Origin: an uncultured Clostridia bacterium
GTDB lineage: Bacteria > Bacillota > Clostridia > TANB77 > CAG-508
Length of the DNA: 16,869 bases
Direction of reading: 5' to 3'
NCBI GenBank assembly: GCA_934179885.1
Contig: CAKPQY010000005.1
Location: 1-16,869, forward strand
The notes below the pieces were generated by a model, which made no database searches, had not been told where the DNA came from, and saw nothing but the letters and a program-made list of their open reading frames with translations. Shown piece after piece: positions 1 through 6,944 of this stretch. Both the position numbers and the translations under genes were made by a program. Position 1 is the stretch's first letter, and every line of letters begins with the position of its first letter.

Positions 1-265
1 TTTCTATCATATTTAGATTATACTTTTCTGGATATATTATAAGAACATTTCTCTCTGAATTTTCAAATCCACCATATAAAATATAATTTTCAAAGTCAAT
101 TTTTTTCATAAAGCTTTTTACTAATGATACTTGATACATGTCCAAAAAATCAGTATATTCTAGTTTTTCTCTTTGTTTAGAAAATTCAATTTTATCTAAT
201 ATTTGTGCTAATAATATTTTATCTTCTTGTTTTTTATAGTCACTTAAAATTTTTTGTTTATCCAT
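1..265 (-). CDS. ylmH: YlmH-like S4-domain RNA-binding protein, N-terminal part (cut by window edge)
   Basis: About 88 codons are visible, starting at the ATG at 263-265 behind an AAGGGGAATAGG-type ribosome binding site and running off the left edge. The visible part resembles the N-terminal domain that precedes the S4 domain in YlmH family proteins: a charged helical start (MDKQKILSDYKKQEDK), then a TDFLDMYQ segment, then YGGFENSERNVLIIYPE, matching the family pattern of FLDP..., GGY..AERK and a following F/YP. YlmH proteins bind RNA through a C-terminal S4 domain and are associated with ribosomes and the division-gene cluster in Firmicutes; the S4 domain itself lies outside this window. The gene follows dxs on the same strand with 118 bases between them, most of it a REP-like repeat. 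YlmH beside dxs is not a neighbourhood I know as conserved. The assignment rests on N-terminal similarity only. Confidence 0.6.
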   Translation of the reverse strand, partial: MDKQKILSDYKKQEDKILLAQILDKIEFSKQREKLEYTDFLDMYQVSLVKSFMKKIDFENYILYGGFENSERNVLIIYPEKYNLNMIE

Positions 266-300
266 TAAACCTATTCCCCTTTTTTAACATCTGTCCCAGA

Positions 301-380
301 ATGTCCAGCTAACGCATAAGTCTTCTGTAACAAGCAAAGCTTTAACAGCTGACTTAAAAAGAACCGTCCCCATTGGACAT
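301..380. repeat. REP/MITE-like repeat with 7-bp inverted ends, downstream of dxs
   Basis: An 80-base stretch is bounded by perfect inverted ends, ATGTCCA (301-307) and TGGACAT (374-380). Its right half (350-379) contains the core aaaagaaccgtcccca followed by ttgg, which recurs almost exactly at 7657-7687 just after polA. The stretch is visibly richer in G and C than its surroundings. It fills most of the 118-base gap between dxs (stop at 384-386) and the ylmH-like gene. No transposase gene is near. I infer a non-autonomous dispersed repeat of the REP or MITE kind; a transcription-related hairpin role is also possible. Confidence 0.6.
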
Positions 381-383
381 AAC

Positions 384-917
384 CTAAATCTGGTCGTAAA
401 TTTTTTCTAACTCTTCTACTGTTCCGTGTTTTATAAATTCATCTGGCCAAGCTTGTTTTTCCATTTTTATATTTTGCAAGTTTTCTTCCACAATTAATTC
501 TTCTATTGCTGTTCCAAGTCCATTTATTTTTGTTCCATCTTCCATAGTAATAACATTTTTAGTTTTTTCAATAGATTTTTTAATTGTATCTGTATCCAAT
601 GGTTTTAAAAATCTGGCATTTATTACTTCTGCTTTTATACCTTTTTTCTCGTAATCTTTAGCTATTTGCATTGCTTTAGCTACTCTCTTTCCAATAGCTA
701 TTATACTTATATCTTGCCCTTCTTCTAAAACTTCTGCTTTTCCTAGTTCTATTTTTTCATGTTTTTCAAATTTGATATCTTCTGTTTCTCCGCCTCTTGG
801 ATATCTAATTACTACTGGCTTATTTAAAGTTATTGCAAATTCCATCATATCTTCTAATTCTTTAAAATCTTTTGGTGCCATTATTGTTAAATTTGGAACT
901 AATCTAAAAAATGCCAT
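384..917 (-). pseudogene. dxs: dxs, C-terminal fragment (after frameshift)
   Basis: This frame encodes the C-terminal part of 1-deoxy-D-xylulose-5-phosphate synthase: the end of the pyrimidine-binding transketolase domain (MAFFRLVPNLTIMAPKD, where intact Dxs has a similar IPN..VMAP.D segment) and the transketolase C-terminal domain (YPRGG near residue 40, then KAEVLEEGQDI, ending IYDQI). It has no ribosome binding site or start of its own; its first Met is simply an internal codon. It overlaps the upstream dxs fragment by 14 bases in another frame. Removing the G at plus-strand position 945 joins both parts into one 606-residue frame, close to the usual Dxs length of about 620, and restores the conserved ADGETHQG motif. 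As written, this part would not be translated. A REP-like repeat begins directly after the stop. Confidence 0.85.
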
Positions 918-2205
918 ATCTAAAGTTCCTTGATGTGTTTCTCCGATCAGCGCCTACAACTCCTGCTCTATCAACACACATTATAACCGGCAAATTTTGA
1001 ATTGCAACATCATGTATAACTTGGTCATATGCTCTTTGATAAAATGATGAATATATTGGAACAAATGGTATCATTCCCTCTTTTGCCATTCCCGCTGCCA
1101 TTGTTAAAGCATGTTGTTCTGCTATTCCTACATCATAAAATCTTTTTGGAAACTCTTTTTGAAATTTTGCTAAACCTGTTCCATCTTTCATTGATGCTGT
1201 TATTGCTACAATTCTCTTATCTTTTTTTGCTAAATCTACTAATTTCTCACCAAATATTTTTGAATAGTCTGTTTTCTTTTCTTTTTTGTTTTTTCCTGTA
1301 TCTATATCAAATGCTGCAGTTGCATGAAACTTATCAGGATTTTCTTCAGCTATTTTATATCCTTTTCCTTTTTTAGTTAAAACATGAATTAAAACTGGGC
1401 TATCAACTTGTTTGCTTAATTTTAATATGTTTTCTAATTGTTCTATATTATGCCCATCTACAGGTCCAAGATATGTAAATCCTATATCTTCAAAAAACAT
1501 TTTTGGTATTATTAACTGCTTTATACTTCTTTTTATTCTTTGTATTACTTTTACAATTGGCTTTCCAATTACAGGTATTTTGTTTATTATTTTCTTTATT
1601 GATATATTTGATTTTGTGTATAATTTCTTAGTCCTCAATTTGCTTAAAAACATATTTAGTCCACCAATGTTTTTAGCTATACTCATTTCATTGTCATTTA
1701 ATATAACCGTCATTTTTGTATTGCTACATCCTGCATCATTTAAAGCTTCTAATGCCATTCCTCCTGTTAATGCTCCATCGCCAATTACAGCAATTACTTG
1801 GTTGTCTTCTCCTTTTAAGTCTCTTGCTCTTGCCATTCCTAAAGCTGCTGATATTGATGTACTACTATGACCTGTATTAAAGTTATCATATTCTGATTCA
1901 TTTATTTTTGGAAATCCAGATAATCCATTTAATTTTCTTAATGTTTTAAATTCTTCTCTTCTTCCTGTAATTATTTTATGCACATATGATTGGTGTCCAA
2001 CATCCCAAACAATTTTATCTTTTGGCATGTTAAATACACTATGAAGTGCCATTGTAAGTTCTACAACACCTAGATTTGATGCTAAATGTCCTCCATTTTC
2101 TGATACAACTTGTAATATATATTCTCTTATTTCTTGTGCTAATTTATTCTTTTCTTCTATATTTAATTTTTTTAAATCTTCTGGTGAATTTATTTTTTCT
2201 AACAT
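904..2205 (-). CDS. dxs: 1-deoxy-D-xylulose-5-phosphate synthase, N-terminal two thirds (frameshifted)
   Basis: Dxs condenses pyruvate and glyceraldehyde 3-phosphate to DXP, the first step of the MEP isoprenoid pathway (and a feeder of thiamine and pyridoxal synthesis), using thiamine diphosphate in the cytosol. The 433 residues carry GGHLASNLG (38-46), WDVGHQSYVHK (67-77), NTGHSSTSIS (110-119), the ThDP site GDGALTGG (142-149) with N170, and the catalytic glutamate in IAEQH (E363). After VDRAGVVGAD (residue 420) the frame goes wrong: the conserved DG-THQG motif is replaced by a run ending RYGIF and a stop. The cause is one extra base at 945. The start at 2205 is preceded by GGGAGG with five bases between. 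The gene is divergent from the von Willebrand gene. Without the C-terminal domain, which is supplied in a different frame at 384-917, the enzyme should be inactive; an assembly error or a recent mutation are both possible. Confidence 0.92.
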   Translation of the reverse strand: MLEKINSPEDLKKLNIEEKNKLAQEIREYILQVVSENGGHLASNLGVVELTMALHSVFNMPKDKIVWDVGHQSYVHKIITGRREEFKTLRKLNGLSGFPKINESEYDNFNTGHSSTSISAALGMARARDLKGEDNQVIAVIGDGALTGGMALEALNDAGCSNTKMTVILNDNEMSIAKNIGGLNMFLSKLRTKKLYTKSNISIKKIINKIPVIGKPIVKVIQRIKRSIKQLIIPKMFFEDIGFTYLGPVDGHNIEQLENILKLSKQVDSPVLIHVLTKKGKGYKIAEENPDKFHATAAFDIDTGKNKKEKKTDYSKIFGEKLVDLAKKDKRIVAITASMKDGTGLAKFQKEFPKRFYDVGIAEQHALTMAAGMAKEGMIPFVPIYSSFYQRAYDQVIHDVAIQNLPVIMCVDRAGVVGADRRNTSRNFRYGIF

Positions 2206-2229
2206 TTCTGCCTCCCTGCTTTTTGTTAC

Positions 2230-2245
2230 AATATGATATCATATT
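2230..2245. promoter_or_regulatory. 16-bp perfect palindrome in the dxs/vWA divergent region
   Basis: AATATGATATCATATT reads the same on both strands. It lies 25 bases upstream of the dxs start and overlaps the likely dxs -10 region. It may be a repressor operator, or may just reflect AT-rich composition; no regulator is assigned. Confidence 0.35.
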
Positions 2246-2264
2246 TTTTTAAAATTTTCTACAA
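2236..2264 (-). promoter_or_regulatory. possible dxs promoter
   Basis: On the minus strand TTGTAG (2259-2264) stands 17 bases before TGATAT (2236-2241); an alternative -10, TATGAT, lies two bases upstream with a 15-base spacer. The -10 match is poor, so this is tentative, but it is the only candidate between dxs and the divergent gene. Confidence 0.3.
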
Positions 2265-2269
2265 AATCA

Positions 2270-2298
2270 TTGTTTTTTATGCATTTTTATATTAAAAT
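2270..2298 (+). promoter_or_regulatory. promoter of the von Willebrand A gene
   Basis: TTGTTT (2270-2275) and TAAAAT (2293-2298) are separated by 17 bases, a good housekeeping sigma-factor arrangement. The expected transcription start, about 2305, gives a leader of roughly 30 bases ending in the AAAGGAGAG ribosome binding site (2317-2325). Confidence 0.5.
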
Positions 2299-2333
2299 AA
2301 ATATACAAATATTTTTAAAGGAGAGATGTGCAA

Positions 2334-3695
2334 ATGAAAAAAATTTATTTAAAAATTTTATTAATTGTATCTTTATTGATTACATTTATTACAACAATTT
2401 CAAGTGCATCATATAATGATGTAACAATGTCAGTAGTAGAAGAGCCTGTATGTACTATAAATTTTGGTACAGCTTCTTCAGTAGAAAAAAAGCTTGTTGC
2501 AAAAGATTTAGCTAATAAAGAAGTTACTATTCAATTAAAAGTTTCAAATAATGAAGAAAGATTAAAACCAACTGGAGAAATAATGCTAGTAATTGATAAC
2601 TCAAAAAGTATGACTGAAAAAGTTACTGAAAGCAAAACAAGAGAAGATTTAGTTATAAATTCTGCTAAAACTTTAATTACAAATTTTTTAGAAGATAATA
2701 CTAAATTAAAAATTGGTATTGTAAGCTTTTCAACTAATACTGATGTATCAAAAGAAGGAACAATAGCAGATGCTAATCTAGTATCTGATTTATCTAATAA
2801 TTCAGAAAATTTAATTTCTGCTGTTTCAAATATTGAATATAACGGACCTAGAACAAATTTAGATTCTGGTATTCAATTAGCAAAAAAATATTTTACAGAT
2901 AAAACTGATAATTCTCATAAATATATAATTATTTTATCAGATGGCGTTCCAAATGTTGCAGTAGATTATGACAAAAATTATTATTCAGATGATGTAATAT
3001 CTAAAACAAAAACAACTTTAAAATCTTTATCAAGTATTACTAACAATGTTTTTGTAATGCTTACTGGTATTTCAGATGGAGAGGTTACTGCTATACCATC
3101 TACTAAAACTTATAACGAAATTATAAGTGAAATATTTGGAACTGAAACAAACCCTACTATTGGAAAATTCTATTATATTACTGATGAAAAAATTGAAGAT
3201 ACTATAAAAAAGAATATTTATAATGATTTAGTACCTGTAGCTCAATCATTTACTGATATTAAAGTAACAGATGTTTTTCCTAAAGAAATAGTTGATAATT
3301 TTAGTTTTTCTTATGTAAAAGAAGCTAATATAGGAAAAATTTCTTCTTCAATTGATACATCAAATAATTCAATTACTTGGACTATTCCAGAACTAAAATC
3401 TGGTGAAACAGCTGTTGTTCAATACAAATTAAAGTTAAATACTAATTATGATAGTGGAATTATTAATAAAGTTTTAAATACTAACACAAAGCTTGATATA
3501 TCTTACACAGATTCTTCAAATGAAACAAATACAAAATCTTCTGATATTACACCAAAGTTGAAACTTACAGAAAATTTACCTACAGAAATACCAAAGGCTG
3601 GTAACCAAATTTTCTTTGGAGGTTTTGTAATAATATTAGCAATAGCTATAATAATTGGTATAAGATATTTCATAATAAAAAATGAGATTAAATAA
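2334..3695 (+). CDS. secreted, membrane- or wall-anchored von Willebrand A domain protein
   Basis: A 453-residue surface protein, the only plus-strand gene here. A signal peptide (residues 1 to about 26, MKKIYLKILL then a hydrophobic core ending SSAS) is followed by a vWA domain (about 81-300) with a complete metal-ion-dependent adhesion site: DNSKS (88-92), T174 in GPRTN and D203 in LSDG. A beta-rich region (about 305-410) resembles DUF11-like extracellular repeats. The C-terminus has a proline segment, IPKAG (419-423), a hydrophobic helix (about 427-446) and a short lysine-containing tail, the layout of a sortase substrate with A in place of T of LPXTG; it could instead be a plain membrane anchor. 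I place the start at ATG 2334, eight bases after the ribosome binding site; a GTG at 2328 is too close to it. It has its own promoter and terminator, so is monocistronic. The partner or ligand is unknown; adhesion is an inference from the MIDAS site. Confidence 0.85.
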   Translation: MKKIYLKILLIVSLLITFITTISSASYNDVTMSVVEEPVCTINFGTASSVEKKLVAKDLANKEVTIQLKVSNNEERLKPTGEIMLVIDNSKSMTEKVTESKTREDLVINSAKTLITNFLEDNTKLKIGIVSFSTNTDVSKEGTIADANLVSDLSNNSENLISAVSNIEYNGPRTNLDSGIQLAKKYFTDKTDNSHKYIIILSDGVPNVAVDYDKNYYSDDVISKTKTTLKSLSSITNNVFVMLTGISDGEVTAIPSTKTYNEIISEIFGTETNPTIGKFYYITDEKIEDTIKKNIYNDLVPVAQSFTDIKVTDVFPKEIVDNFSFSYVKEANIGKISSSIDTSNNSITWTIPELKSGETAVVQYKLKLNTNYDSGIINKVLNTNTKLDISYTDSSNETNTKSSDITPKLKLTENLPTEIPKAGNQIFFGGFVIILAIAIIIGIRYFIIKNEIK

Positions 3696-3712
3696 TATGT
3701 AATTAAGAGTAT

Positions 3713-3750
3713 AAAAAAGAACCTAAATTTTATAATTTAAGTTCTTTTTT
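3713..3750. terminator. bidirectional Rho-independent terminator between vWA gene and uppP
   Basis: A 17-bp stem (3713-3729 and 3734-3750) with one mismatch and a four-base loop TTAT carries A-runs on the left and T-runs on the right, so it can terminate transcripts from both sides. It sits between the convergent vWA gene (ends 3695) and uppP (ends 3763). Confidence 0.85.
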
Positions 3751-3762
3751 ATTATAACTATT

Positions 3763-4596
3763 TTATAATCTTACTATACACAACGCAATAATGAATAATC
3801 CTAAAATAACTCTATATATTGCAAATCCTTTAAAGCTACCCTTTTTCAAATATTCAAGTAAGAACTTGATAACTATTACACCAACTATAAAGCTTGCCAA
3901 AACGCCAATTACAAATGGAAGATTGAAGGCAAAATGTTTAAGTTCATATAGTGCTGCTGCTGCAACTATTGGTGTTGATAATAAGAAAGAATATTTGGCA
4001 ACTGATTCTCTTTTTAGTCCCATTCCTCTACCTACTGTCATTGTAATTCCAGATCTTGATACTCCTGGAAAAGCTGCTGCTATTGCTTGTGACATAGAAA
4101 TTAAAAGAGACTGTTTTAATGTAATATCTTTATATTCAACTTTTGATTTTGCTTTTTTATCTACTATGTATAAAATTATACCCATAACAATTAAAGCAAA
4201 TGCTATTAAAAACATTTCTACTATTTTTTCTTCAACGCTAAAACTATTTAAATCATCTCCAATTATATGCTCACTGATTTTATCTAATACTAAACTTAAA
4301 ATTCCTGCTGGAATTGTTGCTGCAACTAAATACCAAAACATCCTTCCATCTGTTGTATTTTCTTTTTTTACTACTTGTTTATACCCTGCTTTTACTAATT
4401 TTACCCAATCATTAAAGAAAAAGATAACTAAAGCAAGTAATGTTCCTATATGTAATGCTACATCCATACCTTCTGATAGCATTTCCCATTTAAAAATCCA
4501 TGGAAACACATTTAAATGTGCTGAACTTGATATTGGTAATAATTCTGTTAATCCTTGTACTATTCCTAAAATTAGTGCTTGTAAAACTTCATTCAT
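3763..4596 (-). CDS. uppP: undecaprenyl-diphosphatase UppP (BacA family)
   Basis: This 277-residue integral membrane enzyme dephosphorylates undecaprenyl pyrophosphate to the monophosphate, recycling the lipid carrier used for peptidoglycan, teichoic acid and other surface glycans; extra dosage is known to raise bacitracin tolerance. Both family signatures are present: GLTELLPISSSAHL (15-28, with E18 and H27) and FPGVSRSGITMT (176-187, with R181). Several hydrophobic spans fit the usual fold, and the length is normal. Position 14 is Q where the E. coli enzyme has a glutamate (its E17); Q there is a variant I know from Firmicutes, so I do not read it as a loss of function. A GGAG ribosome binding site lies eight bases before the ATG. 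The gene follows dpaA after 89 bases holding a repeat, and ends at the bidirectional terminator. Confidence 0.95.
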   Translation of the reverse strand: MNEVLQALILGIVQGLTELLPISSSAHLNVFPWIFKWEMLSEGMDVALHIGTLLALVIFFFNDWVKLVKAGYKQVVKKENTTDGRMFWYLVAATIPAGILSLVLDKISEHIIGDDLNSFSVEEKIVEMFLIAFALIVMGIILYIVDKKAKSKVEYKDITLKQSLLISMSQAIAAAFPGVSRSGITMTVGRGMGLKRESVAKYSFLLSTPIVAAAALYELKHFAFNLPFVIGVLASFIVGVIVIKFLLEYLKKGSFKGFAIYRVILGLFIIALCIVRL

Positions 4597-4622
4597 TTTT
4601 CTTTTCTCCTTTTTTTAATTTT

Positions 4623-4688
4623 GAAATTAGATATTAGTGAAGTGGATGTTGGTGAAATAGATATCTAACTTTCAACCTCTAACCTCTA
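4623..4688. repeat. heptamer-phased repeat with an inverted pair, between dpaA and uppP
   Basis: Read on the minus strand from the dpaA stop, the region runs in 7-base steps: GTAGAGG, TTAGAGG, TTGAAAG, TTAGATA. The arms GAAATTAGATAT (4623-4634) and ATATCTAACTTTC (4661-4673) pair with one bulged base around a 26-base loop. The loop contains GGATGTTGGTGAAATAGA (4644-4661), which recurs with one change inside the polA linker (9486-9503, minus strand). The dpaA stop codon TAG overlaps the repeat. No poly-T run follows, so it is not a standard terminator. Confidence 0.6.
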
Positions 4689-5564
4689 CTTCTTATAAAT
4701 TTCCTTTAAAATATTATAAATTGTATCTTTTATAAACTCTGCTGTTGTAACTGGTGCAACTTTTCCTGGTAAAGCTAATGCCCATATTAATTTAAGATTT
4801 TTATCCTTTGCTGCCCTTTTATCTATTCCACCTGGATTTGACGCTAAATCAACTAATAAACAGTCATCTTTTACATATTTAATACGTTCTTCTGTTAGTA
4901 TTAAATGTGGAACGGTATTAATTATTACATCAAATTCAGATAAATTTTCTCCTATTGTATTAATATTAGTTCCAATATGTCCATATGCCCTAATCCAAGC
5001 TAAATCTTCATCTTTTCTTGCAGCACATGTTACTTTTGCTGAAAGCCCAGCCAATTTTCTAGCAAGTACTTTGCCAATTCTTCCAAATCCTAATATTAAC
5101 ACTTTGCTTCCATGTATTATTTTATTAGTATTTGCTATTATTATTTCTATTGTTCCTTCTGCTGTTGATATTGTGTTTAGAACTGCTAGTTCTTCCCTTT
5201 TCATTATATCTATTATTTCTATATATTCATCATTTGCCAAATCGTAAACTTCTGGTGATATACTTCCTGCAATTAAGATTTTTGCATTTATTATATGCAT
5301 CATTTCTCTTATTGATATTTGTTTATTACTAAATGGTGAACTTATATCTTTTCCATTACTAGAAAATGGAATTGGTCCTATAATAATTTCTGTATTTTTT
5401 ACAGTATCTGTCAACTTTTCAGCCATTATAATATTATCATTTTCTTTTAATTCTTCAGCTTTTTCTAATCCATACGTATATACTTTGTTTCCATCATCTG
5501 CTAGCATTTTTGCTAACTTTACTATTCTTAAATCTCCACCAATAATTGCAAAATTTGTATTCAT
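4686..5564 (-). CDS. dpaA: dipicolinate synthase subunit A
   Basis: DpaA (SpoVFA) is one of the two subunits that make dipicolinic acid from dihydrodipicolinate in the mother cell during sporulation; dipicolinate loads the spore core. The 292 residues match the family in length. An N-terminal domain opens with FAIIGGDLR (5-13); the second domain is a Rossmann fold with KVLILGFGRIGKVLA (154-168; GxGxxG at 159-164), followed by NTVPH (216-220), DLASNPGGID (239-248) and the family ending ALPGKVAPVTTAEF (264-277). The ATG is preceded by AAAGAGGG. The usual partner gene, dpaB (flavoprotein subunit), is not next to it: the following gene is uppP. Either dpaB is elsewhere or the pathway differs. This is the best evidence that the organism is, or descends from, a spore former. 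Confidence 0.9.
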   Translation of the reverse strand: MNTNFAIIGGDLRIVKLAKMLADDGNKVYTYGLEKAEELKENDNIIMAEKLTDTVKNTEIIIGPIPFSSNGKDISSPFSNKQISIREMMHIINAKILIAGSISPEVYDLANDEYIEIIDIMKREELAVLNTISTAEGTIEIIIANTNKIIHGSKVLILGFGRIGKVLARKLAGLSAKVTCAARKDEDLAWIRAYGHIGTNINTIGENLSEFDVIINTVPHLILTEERIKYVKDDCLLVDLASNPGGIDKRAAKDKNLKLIWALALPGKVAPVTTAEFIKDTIYNILKEIYKK

Positions 5565-5599
5565 AAAATCCCTCTTTCTATAAATATAGTTCTATTTTT

Positions 5600-5628
5600 A
5601 TTATACTTATTTTTTGAGATTTTATGAA
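5600..5628 (-). promoter_or_regulatory. possible dpaA promoter
   Basis: TTCATA (5623-5628), a 17-base spacer and a consensus TATAAT (5600-5605) lie in the gap between the TPR gene and dpaA, about 36 bases before the dpaA start. The -35 matches TTGACA in four of six positions. A sporulation sigma factor would be expected for dpaA, but I do not see a convincing site for one. Confidence 0.4.
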
Positions 5629-5634
5629 TAATTA

Positions 5635-6882
5635 TTACTCTATTTCCTTTTGATTTTCAATTTGATTTTGTTCTATATTTTTTTTACTTTTTCCTGATGA
5701 TTCATTTTTCAACATTTTTATATCATCATAACTTAAATTTCTAGTTATTTCAAACATATCTTCTAAATGTTTTTTAGCTATTATTTCTTTTTCTTCAAAT
5801 TTAGTTTTTTCTTCTAGTTCTTCTTCATCTTCTGGTCTGTTTATATTAAATGGTATGGATATTTTAGCCATAATAGATATAAAAATTGGGTCTTTTTTTA
5901 TTTTTGGAACAACCTTTGTTGCATCTATATCTATTGCAATATTTGCAAATTGTATAGCCTTTTCTTTATCCCCTTTAATCATTGAAATTTTTGAAAGTTC
6001 ATAATAGCTATCAGCAGCTAATTCATTTTCTTCTAAGGCTTCCATAAAATATTTTTCAGCTTCTTCTAGCTCTTTATAAATTAATGCTATTTCTGCTAAT
6101 GAATATTTTGAATTATATGAAAGTGAATTTATTTCTGCTGCTCTTTCATAACATATTTTTGCATTTTGAAAGTCATTAAGCATTGTATATGCTATTCCAA
6201 GATTATAATTTAATTCAAAACTTAATGGATTATATTTAAGTGCATCTTGATATACATTTACAGCTTCTTTATACATTTCATTTGTCAATAATATATCACC
6301 TAATAATTCAGTTGCTTTATAATAATCTGGCTTTTTGCTTAATAAATTAAATAGCATCTCTGACGCTTCATCAGATTTATCTAAATTATTTAATAACTCC
6401 GCAATTTTGTAATATGAATCATAATCTTTTTTATTTGCATCTATTGCTTGTACATATTCATCTATTGCTTTTCTCATTCCGCCTTCTAATTCATATATTT
6501 CAGCCAGCATCTTATGTCCTATATAATTTTCAGGATATTTTGTTACTAAATTTATTAATTGTTCTTTTGCTTTTTTGTTGTTTCCTATTTTTAAATAGAT
6601 TTTTGCTTTAGTAACATTTAAAACTTGAATTAATGGAATTTCTCTTTTTTCTATTGCTATAACAGCAATTGGTATTATAATTCCAAATATATATTTTAGT
6701 ATAATAAATAATGGTCCTAATTCCTTTTTTATTGATACTGATATAAAATTCAAAGCTATTCCTATTGCTTGTATTACTAGTATTCCTATATAATTAGTGT
6801 CATTTTTTTGTATCATTTTAAAAAATATATAGACAAATAATCCAAATGCAAGTATTGTAAAAATCAATTGTTCTAATATCAT
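5635..6882 (-). CDS. membrane-anchored tetratricopeptide repeat protein of unknown function
   Basis: The 415 residues begin with three hydrophobic segments (about 6-23, 32-50 and 57-77), followed by a long run of tetratricopeptide repeats from about residue 86 to 320. Repeat signatures are clear, for example LNYNLGIAYTMLNDFQNAKI (224-243) and EEAEKYFMEALEE (273-285). The tail (about 349-415) is strongly charged: an acidic EDEEELEE stretch, then a polar, lysine- and glutamine-rich end. The layout suggests a membrane-bound scaffold with its TPR array in the cytoplasm, but orientation and partners cannot be read from the sequence. The ATG has GGAAAGGAAG upstream. A promoter-like pair lies in the 62-base gap before it, after the lytic transglycosylase gene, so the two may be partly independent. 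No specific function is recognised. Confidence 0.8.
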   Translation of the reverse strand: MILEQLIFTILAFGLFVYIFFKMIQKNDTNYIGILVIQAIGIALNFISVSIKKELGPLFIILKYIFGIIIPIAVIAIEKREIPLIQVLNVTKAKIYLKIGNNKKAKEQLINLVTKYPENYIGHKMLAEIYELEGGMRKAIDEYVQAIDANKKDYDSYYKIAELLNNLDKSDEASEMLFNLLSKKPDYYKATELLGDILLTNEMYKEAVNVYQDALKYNPLSFELNYNLGIAYTMLNDFQNAKICYERAAEINSLSYNSKYSLAEIALIYKELEEAEKYFMEALEENELAADSYYELSKISMIKGDKEKAIQFANIAIDIDATKVVPKIKKDPIFISIMAKISIPFNINRPEDEEELEEKTKFEEKEIIAKKHLEDMFEITRNLSYDDIKMLKNESSGKSKKNIEQNQIENQKEIE

Positions 6883-6904
6883 AATTTTTCTTCCTTTCCT
6901 TACT

Positions 6905-6933
6905 ATTTTATTGCATTTTTTGTCATTTGTCTA
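6905..6933 (-). promoter_or_regulatory. promoter of the TPR gene
   Basis: TAGACA (6928-6933), 17 bases, TAAAAT (6905-6910), both five-of-six matches to consensus, located 23 bases before the TPR start codon and after the transglycosylase stop. Confidence 0.5.
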
Positions 6934-6944
6934 GTATTTTTGAA

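Noticed and set aside
2328..2333. GTG at 2328 as the start of the von Willebrand A gene
   Set aside because: It is only two bases from the end of the ribosome binding site; the ATG at 2334 has normal spacing and gives a standard signal peptide.
3791..4618. A long open frame on the plus strand, opposite uppP
   Set aside because: It is the antisense shadow of a clearly recognisable UppP; it has no ribosome binding site and its translation shows no family features. The same holds for the shorter plus-strand frames opposite dxs, polA, dpaA and the glycosyltransferases.
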